The position numbers were made by a program, and so were the translations under genes. Below are positions 48,890 through 58,300 of a stretch of 64,000 nt of DNA, in pieces (position 1 is the first letter of the stretch; every line of letters begins with the position of its first letter). Below the pieces are notes generated by a model, which had not been told where the DNA came from, did not search any database, and saw nothing but the letters and a program-made list of their open reading frames with translations. Origin of the DNA: Candidatus Falkowella caecavicola (lineage in GTDB: Bacteria; Bacillota; Clostridia; Oscillospirales; Ruminococcaceae). The stretch covers positions 1-64,000 of the forward strand of contig CAJFUK010000031.1 of assembly GCA_904420125.1 (NCBI GenBank), read 5' to 3'.

Positions 48890-50191
48890 CTATAGTTTCC
48901 GGTTATCAATCACTCTCTTGGATTTTCCTTCGGTACGTGCGATCGAATTGGGTTCCATCAAACGCACCTTAGCGGAAAGGCCCAGTATATGATGCAGGGC
49001 AGCGGCAATTTTTGCTTCTGCAGCCTCCAACCCCTTGACCGCATCGCTGAACATGTCATCCGTCATCTCGACCTGTACTTCCAACCTGTCCAGGTTATTG
49101 ACCCGATCGACCACAAGCTGGTAGCTGGAGCCGAGTTTCAGGTCAAGCAGAACGCTCTCAATCTGGGAGGGGAATACATTCACGCCGCGGATAATCAACA
49201 TATCGTCCGTTCGGCCACAAGGTTTGCTCATCCGCACCAGCGTACGGCCGCAGCTGCATTTTTCATGCGTAATCGCAGCCACGTCTCTTGTGCGGTACCG
49301 GATGAGCGGCAGAGCCTGCTTGGAAATACAGGTAAATACCAGCTCGCCCTGCTCTCCATCCGGAAGCACCTCTCCGGTTTCCGGATCAATAATTTCCGGG
49401 ATATAATGGTCCTCATTGACGTGCAGGCCGTTTTTCGCTTCACATTCAAAGGACACGCCCGGCCCCATAATCTCGGACAGGCCGTAGATGTCATAGGCTT
49501 TGATATCCAGCAGCTCTTCGATTTTTTCCCGCATTCCATCAGTCCAAGGCTCCCCGCCGAAAATGCCGGCGCGCAGCGGAAGTGTTTTCGGATCAATGCC
49601 CATTTTACGGATAGATTCTCCGATATACATAGCATAGGAAGGCGTACAGGCCAGAATATTGGAACCAAAATCCCGTAAAATATCAATCTGGCGTTCTGTG
49701 TTTCCGGTCGCTGCCGGGATCACGGTTGCACCGAACTTTTCTCCGCCGTAATGCAGGCCGAGCCCTCCTGTAAACAGCCCGTATCCATAAGACACATGGA
49801 TAAAATCAGATTTTTTTCCGCCGATTGCCGCAATCATCCTTGCAACGTCGGTTGCCCAGTCATCCAGATCCTTGCTGGTATAACCGACCACCGTCTGCTT
49901 CCCGGTTGTCCCGCTGGAAGCGTGGACCCTGGCAAGTTCTTCCCGCGGAACGGCAAAAAGCCCGTACGGATAATTGTCACGAAAATCTTTTTTTGTAGTA
50001 AACGGCAGTTTATGCAGATCATCGACCGACCGGATATCGTCTGGCCGAATCCCGTTCTGATCTAACAGGCTGCGGTAAAACGGAACATTTTCGTAACAGC
50101 GTCTGACCATATCGTGCAAACGCTCTGCCTGCAATGTTCGCATGGTTTCCCGATCCGCACATTCGATTGCCGGCTCAAAATAATTTCCCAC
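48890..50191 (-). CDS. paaK: Phenylacetate--CoA ligase family protein, copy 2
   Basis: A 433-residue adenylate-forming enzyme that activates aryl-acetates (or the like) to CoA thioesters using ATP. The ATP loop is RVHASSGTTGKQTVVGYTSK, the AMP motif YDIYGLSEIMGPG, the adenylation motif RYRTRDVA and the C-terminal hinge near GRTDDMLIIRGVNVFPSQIE. Length is normal (430-440). A second homologue is at 52633-53931, with the IorAB genes between them. Substrate pair: an aromatic acid formed by Ior or taken up (inference). Confidence 0.94.
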   Translation of the reverse strand: MGNYFEPAIECADRETMRTLQAERLHDMVRRCYENVPFYRSLLDQNGIRPDDIRSVDDLHKLPFTTKKDFRDNYPYGLFAVPREELARVHASSGTTGKQTVVGYTSKDLDDWATDVARMIAAIGGKKSDFIHVSYGYGLFTGGLGLHYGGEKFGATVIPAATGNTERQIDILRDFGSNILACTPSYAMYIGESIRKMGIDPKTLPLRAGIFGGEPWTDGMREKIEELLDIKAYDIYGLSEIMGPGVSFECEAKNGLHVNEDHYIPEIIDPETGEVLPDGEQGELVFTCISKQALPLIRYRTRDVAAITHEKCSCGRTLVRMSKPCGRTDDMLIIRGVNVFPSQIESVLLDLKLGSSYQLVVDRVNNLDRLEVQVEMTDDMFSDAVKGLEAAEAKIAAALHHILGLSAKVRLMEPNSIARTEGKSKRVIDNRKL

Positions 50192-50244
50192 ACAGAAACC
50201 TCCCTGTTTGTCAAAAAATACTTATATTTCTGTTGCCCCAGGCA

Positions 50245-50814
50245 TTATGCGCCGTAAGCAATATGAAACGCCTTGAGATTCAGGTCCAGAAATTTAGCCG
50301 GTACCGTTTCCCGAATAGCCTGTTCCCACTGTTCCTGTGAAAAAGGCAGTGCCTTTGCCAAATGACCGATCAGCGCAACGTTTACCGCCTTGCTGCTGCC
50401 GGCTGCGACTGCATCCTGCAGCGCATCAATCGCCAGTACATCAGCGCCGGCTGCCCGCAGCTTGTCGATGATATTTTCCGGATACTGTGCGTTACCCATA
50501 ATGACCGGCATCGGGTCAATCCTCTGGGTGTTGACGACAAGCTTTCCGCCTTTTTTTAGATAAGACAGATATCTTGCCGCTTCGAGTTCTTCAAAAGCCA
50601 AAATATAATCTGCTTCTCCGCGGTTGACAACCGGAGAATACACCTGTTCCCCATACCGGACATACGTCACCACAGAACCTCCGCGCTGACTCATCCCATG
50701 TACCTCGCTGACCTTTACGTCATAGCCGTTTTGTATTAAAACATTGCCGAGCAGGCGGCTGGCCAGCAAAGTACCCTGACCGCCGACGCCTACAATCATA
50801 ATGCTCTTTGTCAT
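50245..50814 (-). CDS. iorB: Indolepyruvate ferredoxin oxidoreductase, beta subunit
   Basis: A 189-residue gamma-type domain of a 2-ketoacid:ferredoxin oxidoreductase. It opens with IMIVGVGGQGTLLASRLLGN, the typical GxGGQG motif, followed by VSEVHGMSQRGGSVVTYVRY. It forms the heterodimer with IorA (upstream, 41 bp away). The ATG at 50814 has CGGAG upstream; the frame to 50838 is also open. Confidence 0.95.
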   Translation of the reverse strand: MTKSIMIVGVGGQGTLLASRLLGNVLIQNGYDVKVSEVHGMSQRGGSVVTYVRYGEQVYSPVVNRGEADYILAFEELEAARYLSYLKKGGKLVVNTQRIDPMPVIMGNAQYPENIIDKLRAAGADVLAIDALQDAVAAGSSKAVNVALIGHLAKALPFSQEQWEQAIRETVPAKFLDLNLKAFHIAYGA

Positions 50815-50855
50815 TTTCTCCGTTTCCTTTCCAATCAAACTGTTCCTGTACGCCC

Positions 50856-52589
50856 TTATTCCCCTTTGCAGATCGCGCCAAACTTACACAGGCTCAGGCA
50901 CTCTCCGCATCCAACGCACTGAATATTGTCAATAGCAGCTTTTCCGTCCCGCATCATAATCGCCGGGCAGCCGATTCTAAAGCATGCCTTACAGGATTTA
51001 CATTGATCCGCATCAATCGAAAACGGTTTGTTGTGTTTGACGTTTTTCAAAAGTGCACAGGGCCGGCGCGCAATCACAACAGACGGCTCTTCCACAGCGA
51101 TTTCCTCTTTCAGGACTTCGTAAGTCGCGTCGATATCATAAGGATCAACCACTTTGACCCGATTGATGCCAACAGCTTTTGCAAGCGCTTCCAAATCCAC
51201 CGCGGCTGTAGGATCTCCTTTAATGGTAAGCCCCGTGGTTGGATTTTGCTGATGTCCGGTCATACCGGTGATGGAGTTATCCAGAATAACCGTTACTGTG
51301 TTTGCCTGGTTATAGGCTACATTAATCAGCCCTGTCACACCGGAATGGATAAAGGTAGAATCTCCGATGACAGCAACCGTCGCTTTCCCCTTGTCTTTTC
51401 CGACCGCTTTATTATATCCGTGCGCGCCGGAAACGGAAGCGCCCATACAGACTACCGTATCCACAGCGCTTAAAGGAGCTGCAGCGCCCAGAGAATAGCA
51501 GCCGATGTCCCCGCTGACATATACGCCCAGCTTTTTAAGCGCATAATACGTGCCGCGATGCGGACATCCGGCGCACATAACCGGCGGCCGTCCCGGTACT
51601 TCTTCCGGGAAAGCGAGACATTCTGTCTTTTCGCCCAGGATTTTTTCCCGGACCATTTCCTGGGAAAATTCGCCGCAGAGCGGAAAAACTTCTTTGCCAA
51701 TCACAGAAATCCCGTGTTTTCTGCAATGCGTTTCAATGATATCATCCAGTTCTTCGACGACATACAGACGATCGACCTTTGCCGCGAATTTCCGGATTAA
51801 GTCTACCGGCAGCGGATGTACCATACCGAGTTTCAGACAGCAGGCACGGTCTCCCAGCGCCTCTTTAACATATGTATAGGAAATACCCGAAGTAATCACG
51901 CCGATCGCAGGATCCCCCTCCTCGATCCGGTTCAGGGTGGTTTCCTCAGCCAATGCCGTGAATTTCTCCAGCCGTTCTTCCACAACCGGATGGCGTTTGA
52001 TGGCCATAGCAGGCATCATGACATTTTTCTGAATATCTTTCTGATAAGGGCTAAGCACCGGCTCACAGCGTTCAGAAAGGGTGCAGAAACTTCTGGAATG
52101 CGCGACGCGTGTGGACAGACGGAGCAGAACCGGCGTATCAAACTGTTCAGAAAGTTCAAAGGCAAGTTTTGTAAACAGCAGACATTCTTCAGAGGTAGAA
52201 GGTTCCAGCATCGGTACTTTAGAGGCTCTGGCATAGTGCCGGCTGTCCTGTTCGTTCTGGGATGAGTGCATACCGGGATCATCCGCCACACCAATCACCA
52301 GTCCGCCATGAACCCCGATATAGGAAACGGTGAAGAGCGGATCCGCCGCCACATTCAGACCGACATGCTTCATCGCTGCAAAAGCGCGTTTTCCTGCCAT
52401 ACTGGCACCAATCGCTACTTCGACAGCCACCTTTTCATTGGGAGCCCATTCGCAGTACATCTCATCATAAGTTGCTGCAAATTCCGTAATTTCCGTACTC
52501 GGCGTTCCCGGATAACTGGAAACCACCGATACGCCGGCCTCATATAAACCTCTGGCAACAGCCTCATTGCCCAACAGCAGTTTTTGCAT
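50856..52589 (-). CDS. iorA: Indolepyruvate ferredoxin oxidoreductase, alpha subunit
   Basis: A 577-residue thiamine-diphosphate enzyme that oxidatively decarboxylates aryl pyruvates to aryl-acetyl-CoA, passing electrons to ferredoxin. The N-terminal domain has VVSSYPGTPSTEITEFA, the central domain MCAGCPHRGTYYAL, and the TPP motif GDSTFIHSGVTGLINVAYN. C-terminal ferredoxin-like clusters are CKSCKACFRIGCP and CVGCGECLSLC, which carry two 4Fe-4S groups. Length fits the family. It lies between iorB and the second paaK, all on the minus strand and probably one transcript. Confidence 0.96.
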   Translation of the reverse strand: MQKLLLGNEAVARGLYEAGVSVVSSYPGTPSTEITEFAATYDEMYCEWAPNEKVAVEVAIGASMAGKRAFAAMKHVGLNVAADPLFTVSYIGVHGGLVIGVADDPGMHSSQNEQDSRHYARASKVPMLEPSTSEECLLFTKLAFELSEQFDTPVLLRLSTRVAHSRSFCTLSERCEPVLSPYQKDIQKNVMMPAMAIKRHPVVEERLEKFTALAEETTLNRIEEGDPAIGVITSGISYTYVKEALGDRACCLKLGMVHPLPVDLIRKFAAKVDRLYVVEELDDIIETHCRKHGISVIGKEVFPLCGEFSQEMVREKILGEKTECLAFPEEVPGRPPVMCAGCPHRGTYYALKKLGVYVSGDIGCYSLGAAAPLSAVDTVVCMGASVSGAHGYNKAVGKDKGKATVAVIGDSTFIHSGVTGLINVAYNQANTVTVILDNSITGMTGHQQNPTTGLTIKGDPTAAVDLEALAKAVGINRVKVVDPYDIDATYEVLKEEIAVEEPSVVIARRPCALLKNVKHNKPFSIDADQCKSCKACFRIGCPAIMMRDGKAAIDNIQCVGCGECLSLCKFGAICKGE

Positions 52590-52632
52590 TAGAATAAAAT
52601 CCCCTTTCGATTATCTTTCTATTCTACAAACA

Positions 52633-53931
52633 TCAGTGTTCATTCCGCAGATCCAGAATCCGCTTCGCTTTTCCCTCAAAGCGCTGCAGGGTCTTAGGTT
52701 CTACCAGCGTCACCTTGACATCCAGGCGTAAAGTGGAACGCAGCTGGGCGCGAATATCTTCCCGCAGCTGTTCCAGTTCTTTATAACGTTCCAGCAGATC
52801 CCCATTAATCAGTTCTACTTTTACTTCGAGATTATCCATAAACTTGGATGAACGGGTGATAATCAGCTGATAGTGCGCGCCGATATTCGGAATCGTCATC
52901 AACACGCTCTCAATCTGGGATGGGAATACGTTGACCCCCTTTATGATCAGCATATCATCGGTGCGCCCCATCACTTTTTCCATCCGCGCATGGGTCCGCC
53001 CGCACCGGCAGGGCTCATAATGGATCCGGGAAATATCTTTGGTGCGATACCGGATCATCGGAACGCCTTCTTTGGTCAGCGTTGTAATCACCAGCTCGCC
53101 TGTCTCCCCCGGTGCCTTAGGTTCCAGCGTATCCGGATCTATGATTTCTGCCAGATAATGATCTTCTGCGATATGTAAACCACAGCGGTATTCACATTCT
53201 CCGGCAACTCCCGGCCCCCCTAACTCTGTCAGCCCATAGTTGTCCGTCGCAAACAGATGGAAGTTCTCCTCAATTTTTGTGCGCATTTCCGGCGTGCAGC
53301 CTTCGCTGCCAAATAAACCGGTTTTGAGTTTAAAGCCATCCATCCCCTTTTCTCTGGCGACTTCACTCATATAGATCGCATAAGAAGGCGTAGATACCAG
53401 TCCAGTAACGCCGAAATCTTGGAGCATCATCAGCTGGCGCTCTGTGTTTCCGGAAGAAGCCGGCACAACGGTAGCGCCGATCTTTTCCAGCCCGTAATGC
53501 AGACCGAGGGCACCGGTAAACATACCGTACCCAAAGGAAATCTGGACGATATCCTCATCGGTAATCCCTGCTGCGGTACAGACACGGGCCACACAATCAG
53601 CCCAGTTATTCAAATCATTTCTGGTGTATCCGCCAACAATCGGCTTTCCAGTTGTACCGCTGGAAGCATGAAGACGAACGATCTCCCGCATCGGCACTGC
53701 AAAAAATCCGTATGGATAATGATCCCGCAGATCCGTTTTGGTGGTCATCGGCAGGTATTTGACATCAGAAAGCGTCTTGATCTTTTCTGCCGTAACGCCC
53801 AGTTCCTCTAATTTTTTATGATAAAACGGCACTCTTTTATCTGCATAATCGACAATAAAGCGCAGGCGTTCCAGCTGCAGCGCCTCAATGTCTTTTCGAC
53901 TCATGGTTTCCAGATCCTTCTGCCACATCAT
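52633..53931 (-). CDS. paaK: Phenylacetate--CoA ligase family protein, copy 1
   Basis: A 432-residue paralogue of the enzyme at 48890-50191. ATP loop RLHASSGTTGKPIVGGYTRN, AMP motif ATDNYGLTELGGPG, adenylation motif RYRTKDIS and C-terminal GRTDDMLIIKGVNVFPSQIE. It begins MMWQKDLETMSRKDIEALQ, with AAAGGG 10 bases before the ATG at 53931. The open frame extends 50 codons upstream into non-family sequence. It is first in the cluster paaK-iorA-iorB-paaK-ACT, read from here. Confidence 0.94.
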   Translation of the reverse strand: MMWQKDLETMSRKDIEALQLERLRFIVDYADKRVPFYHKKLEELGVTAEKIKTLSDVKYLPMTTKTDLRDHYPYGFFAVPMREIVRLHASSGTTGKPIVGGYTRNDLNNWADCVARVCTAAGITDEDIVQISFGYGMFTGALGLHYGLEKIGATVVPASSGNTERQLMMLQDFGVTGLVSTPSYAIYMSEVAREKGMDGFKLKTGLFGSEGCTPEMRTKIEENFHLFATDNYGLTELGGPGVAGECEYRCGLHIAEDHYLAEIIDPDTLEPKAPGETGELVITTLTKEGVPMIRYRTKDISRIHYEPCRCGRTHARMEKVMGRTDDMLIIKGVNVFPSQIESVLMTIPNIGAHYQLIITRSSKFMDNLEVKVELINGDLLERYKELEQLREDIRAQLRSTLRLDVKVTLVEPKTLQRFEGKAKRILDLRNEH

Positions 53932-54238
53932 GATTGATCGTCCCTTTCTATCCAGTGCTGTCGGCACACCGCTGGATATATCAATAAAATCTTCAGAAAA
54001 CGTAAAAAAATTTTGCCGGTTTAACGCGGCAAACAGATATATTGTTATATTACTATATTTTTGGAATAAAAGCAAGTTCTTTTCTTTAAAATATGTCTTA
54101 AAAGATTCCCCTTTGTCTTTTCCTGTATTTTTCCGTATGTTTCACCCGCCTTCCTGCTGGAAACCGTTGCGTCCCGATGTGCCTGTTCAAGCTGCGTGTT
54201 GATGGAAAAACTTCGGTCATCCTCATCAGCAGGCTTTG

Positions 54239-54267
54239 TTGCAGATCATATACTCATATGATATAAT
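54239..54267 (+). promoter_or_regulatory. Sigma-A promoter for the small membrane protein gene
   Basis: TTGCAG (54239-54244), 17-base spacer, TATAAT (54262-54267). It supports the GTG start at 54299. The stretch 54076-54238 holds nothing else I can name. Confidence 0.7.
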
Positions 54268-54298
54268 AAATTGAAAAATGTCGTTTGGGGGCGATCTT

Positions 54299-54607
54299 GT
54301 GTTTGAGTTTATTCTCATGATTCTCTTAGGACTGTTGCTGACGATGCTTGGAATATCAAATATTCGGGGCAATATTTCCAGCATTCACTGGTATAATCGA
54401 AAAAGAGTGACAAAGGAAAATCAGGGTGCCTATGGCAAATGGATAGGAACAGGAACGGTACTGATCGGCGGCAGTCTTGTGATAACTGGGGTCCTAGAGT
54501 TATTGAACGAAAAAGAATATTGGTTTTTGATTCTTCTGATAGGAATTGTCATCGGACTAAGTTTAATGATCTATGCACAATTTAAGTATAATAAAGGAAT
54601 TTTTTAA
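54299..54607 (+). CDS. Small three-helix membrane protein
   Basis: A 102-residue protein with three hydrophobic helices (residues 4-22 FILMILLGLLLTMLG, 49-67 and 75-93). The start is probably GTG at 54299, because GGGGGC lies 6 bases before it; an ATG at 54278 has none. The layout is like DUF3784-type small membrane proteins, without a sure match. Function unknown; monocistronic. Confidence 0.65.
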   Translation: MFEFILMILLGLLLTMLGISNIRGNISSIHWYNRKRVTKENQGAYGKWIGTGTVLIGGSLVITGVLELLNEKEYWFLILLIGIVIGLSLMIYAQFKYNKGIF

Positions 54608-54775
54608 TCCGGCATGATTAGACCGTCTCCATTTCTGAAGTGACCGCAGTCCAAAAAATTCTCTGTTCTCCCCTTTAGTTTTTGTGTTATGGTGGTCCAA
54701 TTTTTGAGCCATTCGTCCAAACAGATCAGAAAGAGGGATCCGCCTGACAACCGGTGAATCCCCGATAAACCGGAT

Positions 54776-55030
54776 TTATTTTGTGATTTCCTTGCCGCAA
54801 TAAGAACAGTATTTTCCCTTTGACAATCGCAATTTACCGCAATGCGGACACTTGTCATGAAACGCCTTATAAACGACACATACAAATATCATGAATAGAC
54901 AGACAAGCCCAATGTAAGCACCTGCTGTAATATCATAATTGCCATCTAATAGTTTTAATCCGACAATCCCCCAATCAATGACAAAAGTAATTATTGCAAT
55001 AACATATATCCAAGAGATCATCTTTTTCAT
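54776..55030 (-). CDS. Membrane protein with C-terminal zinc ribbon
   Basis: An 84-residue protein with two helices (WIYVIAIITFVIDWGIVGL and GAYIGLVCLFMIFVCVVY) followed by a zinc ribbon, CPHCGKLRLSKGKYCSYCGK, holding two CxxC pairs. The ATG at 55030 has GTGAGG 9 bases upstream. Proteins of this kind are common in Clostridia, with no known role. It converges on the small membrane protein; the 168 bases between (54608-54775) hold no gene. Confidence 0.75.
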   Translation of the reverse strand: MKKMISWIYVIAIITFVIDWGIVGLKLLDGNYDITAGAYIGLVCLFMIFVCVVYKAFHDKCPHCGKLRLSKGKYCSYCGKEITK

Positions 55031-55155
55031 TGAACCACACCTCACAAACTGGCATTTGTCACTTTCATGATATCATATCATTAAACTGCTTTCAATAAAA
55101 ATGATTGATGGCCCTCAACAACACGAGTGGTAAAAGGAATTCTCCGTTCCGCTTC

Positions 55156-55184
55156 TTGCAAAGATATGAAAAAAGGAGTATAAT
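55156..55184 (+). promoter_or_regulatory. Sigma-A promoter of recD2
   Basis: TTGCAA (55156-55161), 17-base spacer, TATAAT (55179-55184); the ATG of recD2 at 55214 follows at about 30 bases. Confidence 0.78.
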
Positions 55185-55213
55185 GAAAAAATTACAAGAT
55201 GAAGAGGGACGCT

Positions 55214-57439
55214 ATGCAAAACAGGGAGCTTGAAGAACTCAGCGGCAGTGTCGAAGAGATTATTTTTCAGAATACGGACAACGGCTTTACTGTATTGGAA
55301 TTGAATATTGGCGAGGAACTGATCACTGTTGTCGGCGAGCTCCTGGGGGTCAGTGAAGGAGAAGAACTGAATCTGGTTGGAAGATTTACCACACATCCGA
55401 CCTATGGGAGCCAGTTTAAGGTGGAGGCCTATGAACGGAGCATGCCTGCGACTGCCAGTGCGATCCGGAAATATCTGGCCTCCGGTGTGATTAAAGGCAT
55501 CGGCCCTGCCCTGGCACAAAAAATCGTCGACCGTTTTGGCGACGAAACATTGGAAATTATGGAATCCCAGCCCTTGCGTCTGGCAGAGGTCAAAGGCATT
55601 ACGCTCCAAAAGGCGGAAAAACTTTCGGAAGAACTGCGGCAGATTTTTGGTGTCCGCGCAGTGATGCTGTTTTTGGGGAAATACGGCCTGCAGCCGGGAC
55701 AAAGTGTCAGCGCGTGGAAAAAATGGGGTAGTCTGACCATGGAGATTCTGCAAAACAACCCGTTTTTGCTCTGCAGTGAAGATATCGGCGTTCGTTTTGA
55801 AGATGCGGATCAGATTGCAGAAGAGATGGGATTTCCGCCGGAATATCCGGAGAGAATCAAATGCGGGATGCTTTGGGTGCTGCGGTATAATGAAAACAAT
55901 GGGTATACCATGTTGCCCAAAGATCAGCTGCTCTCTCTCTCCGGCCGTTTATTGGGACTGGACGATTCTGTCGTGGAAAACACATTGGCTGAACTGTTGG
56001 AAAGCCATCAGTTGTATGGGGTACAATGGAATAAAGAATATATCTACCGCCCGGAGTACTTTTTTGCAGAAACCGGATCCGCTGCCCGGATTGCACTCAT
56101 GCTGAAAGAAGGTCCTTCGGCAGATCTGGATCCGGAAGAAACAGAAAGGCTGATTGCCGGGGAAGAAAAGCGCAGTGGAATAGCTTATGAGCATCTCCAG
56201 CGCAAAGCGATTGCCCAAGCCCTTTCCAACCGGATTTTTATTTTAACCGGCGGACCTGGCACCGGTAAAACCACAACGTTAAACGCCATTGTGTCCATTT
56301 TGGAACAGCAGGGACTCCAGGTTACCATTGCCGCGCCCACCGGCCGCGCGGCCAAACGGATTGCTGAACTGACGGGCCATGATGCCAAAACCATCCACCG
56401 GATGTTGGGCGTTCAAATCGGAAAAAACAGCGGTCATGGATTTATTCATAATGAAGCCAATCCGTTAAAAAGCGATGTGATTGTCATTGACGAAATGTCC
56501 ATGGTCGATACCCTGTTGTTTGACGCGCTGTTAAAAGCGGCCAAAAAAGGGTGCCGACTGATTCTGGTCGGCGATTCTGACCAGCTGCCTTCTGTTGGGG
56601 CCGGCAATGTACTGAAAGATTTAATTGACAGCGATTGCATCCCGGTTGTCGAACTGCGGGAAATTTTTCGGCAGGCCGCGCAAAGCCTGATTATCACCAA
56701 CGCACATGCGATTGTTTCCGGAGAAATTCCCTGTCTGGACGATAAAACCAACGACTTTTTCTTCATGCCCCGTACCAGTACCGAAGCTGCCGGGCAAACA
56801 GTTGTCGATCTCTGTACTGAGCGCCTGCCCGCCAGCTATGGATATTCTCCGTTGGAGGATATCCAGGTTCTCTGCCCGACCCGTAAAGGAGAAATGGGGA
56901 CGGTAGAATTAAACCGCCGTCTACAGGCCAAGTTCAATCCAAAATCACCGGAAAAAGCGGAATTTTCATTTGGGGCCTATACGTTCCGGGTAGGAGATAA
57001 AGTCATGCAGGTCCGGAACAATTACGACATTGAATGGAATAAAGACGAGGAAACCGGCACAGGAATCTACAATGGAGACATTGGAATTATTCGGATGATT
57101 GACCGGAATGCAGGCGTCATGGCGATTGATTTTGATAAACGGATCGCCTATTACACATTTGACCTGGCCAAAGAACTGGACCTGGCCTACGCGGTCACGG
57201 TGCACAAAAGCCAGGGAAATGAATTTAATGCGGTGATCCTGCCGCTGATGGGCGGATATGAAAAATTATATTACCGGAATCTGCTGTATACAGCCGTAAC
57301 CCGCGCCAGGAAGATTCTCATTATTGTCGGCAGCAGATATTGGGTGGAATATATGGTACATAACAACAAAAAGCTGCTTCGCTATACAGGGCTCAAAAAT
57401 TTTATCCGACAGATGGTTCTTGGGGAGGGAGAAAAATGA
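55214..57439 (+). CDS. recD2: RecD2-type ATP-dependent DNA helicase
   Basis: A 741-residue superfamily 1B helicase (5'-3') for DNA repair, acting without RecBC. The N-terminal domain (1-190) has the helix-hairpin-helix region GVIKGIGPALAQKIVDRFGD. Walker A is GGPGTGKTTTLNA at about 346, Walker B VIVIDEMSMVD at about 421, then LVGDSDQLPSVGAGNVLKDL, and the C-terminal helicase motif YAVTVHKSQGNEFNAV and YTAVTRARKIL. The ATG at 55214 has GAGGGA just before; the upstream ATG at 55199 lies in the binding site. It overlaps comF by 4 bases. Confidence 0.95.
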   Translation: MQNRELEELSGSVEEIIFQNTDNGFTVLELNIGEELITVVGELLGVSEGEELNLVGRFTTHPTYGSQFKVEAYERSMPATASAIRKYLASGVIKGIGPALAQKIVDRFGDETLEIMESQPLRLAEVKGITLQKAEKLSEELRQIFGVRAVMLFLGKYGLQPGQSVSAWKKWGSLTMEILQNNPFLLCSEDIGVRFEDADQIAEEMGFPPEYPERIKCGMLWVLRYNENNGYTMLPKDQLLSLSGRLLGLDDSVVENTLAELLESHQLYGVQWNKEYIYRPEYFFAETGSAARIALMLKEGPSADLDPEETERLIAGEEKRSGIAYEHLQRKAIAQALSNRIFILTGGPGTGKTTTLNAIVSILEQQGLQVTIAAPTGRAAKRIAELTGHDAKTIHRMLGVQIGKNSGHGFIHNEANPLKSDVIVIDEMSMVDTLLFDALLKAAKKGCRLILVGDSDQLPSVGAGNVLKDLIDSDCIPVVELREIFRQAAQSLIITNAHAIVSGEIPCLDDKTNDFFFMPRTSTEAAGQTVVDLCTERLPASYGYSPLEDIQVLCPTRKGEMGTVELNRRLQAKFNPKSPEKAEFSFGAYTFRVGDKVMQVRNNYDIEWNKDEETGTGIYNGDIGIIRMIDRNAGVMAIDFDKRIAYYTFDLAKELDLAYAVTVHKSQGNEFNAVILPLMGGYEKLYYRNLLYTAVTRARKILIIVGSRYWVEYMVHNNKKLLRYTGLKNFIRQMVLGEGEK

Positions 57440-58179
57440 TATGGCGCCGGTTGCTGCAGGCCATTTATCCCCAGCACTGTCCTTTTTGCGGTGTCATTAT
57501 TCCACGCGCTCAGATCACCTGCCAAACATGTGCTGACTCCCTTCCTTACGTAGATGCCAGGCTTTGTCCGGTCTGCTCTAAACGCCCTTGTATCTGTCAG
57601 GAACACCATTTTTGTCTGGATGGAACCGCACCGGTTTTCTTTTATACCGGCAGCGTATGCCGGGCCATCCTCCATTTTAAAAAACACGGCAAACGATATT
57701 ATGCGGATGTCTTCGCAGCATATATGGCAAAAGCCGTGGCAGAAAAATTTTCGGGCCTGCAGTTTGATCTGCTGATTCCTGTTCCCATGCATCCGGCGGA
57801 CCGGTTTCTTCGCGGATATGCGCATATGGATGCGCTGGCCAAATCCTTATCCAGCCGCACCGGTATTGCTCTATCCAACCATACGGTCCGTAAGATTAAG
57901 CGGACAAAGAAACAACAAAGCTTATCGGCGCATGAAAGGTTCTATAATTTACAACAGGCATTTCAATGCAGTAAACCCCAACGAATTAAGGGAAAAACCA
58001 TTCTGGTATGCGACGACGTGCTGACCACAGGCGCAACCGTCAATGAATTGGCGCGGTTGCTTAAACAGTCCGGTGCAGCCGGCGTTTATGTTGTGGTATT
58101 GGCCACAACACAGCACCCCTCTTATCCAAAACGGGTGGTCTCATCTGCTGGAAAAAGAGGAGAGAATGGGCAATTTTAA
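57436..58179 (+). CDS. comF: ComF family phosphoribosyltransferase-like protein
   Basis: A 247-residue protein of the competence ComFC type. The N-terminal zinc finger has CPFCG, CQTC and CPVCSKRPCICQ. The C-terminal phosphoribosyltransferase domain carries the PRPP motif ILVCDDVLTTGATVNE. ComF helps single-strand DNA processing during transformation. It is translationally coupled to recD2, so both are DNA-handling genes in one operon. The second competence helicase gene (comFA) is not next to it. Confidence 0.92.
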   Translation: MIWRRLLQAIYPQHCPFCGVIIPRAQITCQTCADSLPYVDARLCPVCSKRPCICQEHHFCLDGTAPVFFYTGSVCRAILHFKKHGKRYYADVFAAYMAKAVAEKFSGLQFDLLIPVPMHPADRFLRGYAHMDALAKSLSSRTGIALSNHTVRKIKRTKKQQSLSAHERFYNLQQAFQCSKPQRIKGKTILVCDDVLTTGATVNELARLLKQSGAAGVYVVVLATTQHPSYPKRVVSSAGKRGENGQF

Positions 58180-58221
58180 ATGGTAATAAAATATTTATTT
58201 GGATTTTTTTTACATTTAGTC

Positions 58222-58250
58222 TTGTGATATTAGTAAAAATATGGTATATT
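58222..58250 (+). promoter_or_regulatory. Sigma-A promoter of the mreB-like gene
   Basis: TTGTGA (58222-58227), 17-base spacer, TATATT (58245-58250), about 50 bases before the ATG. Confidence 0.68.
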
Positions 58251-58300
58251 AGAAAAAACAGGCAGGAAAAACGTATGAATACAGGAGGATATAAAGACAT

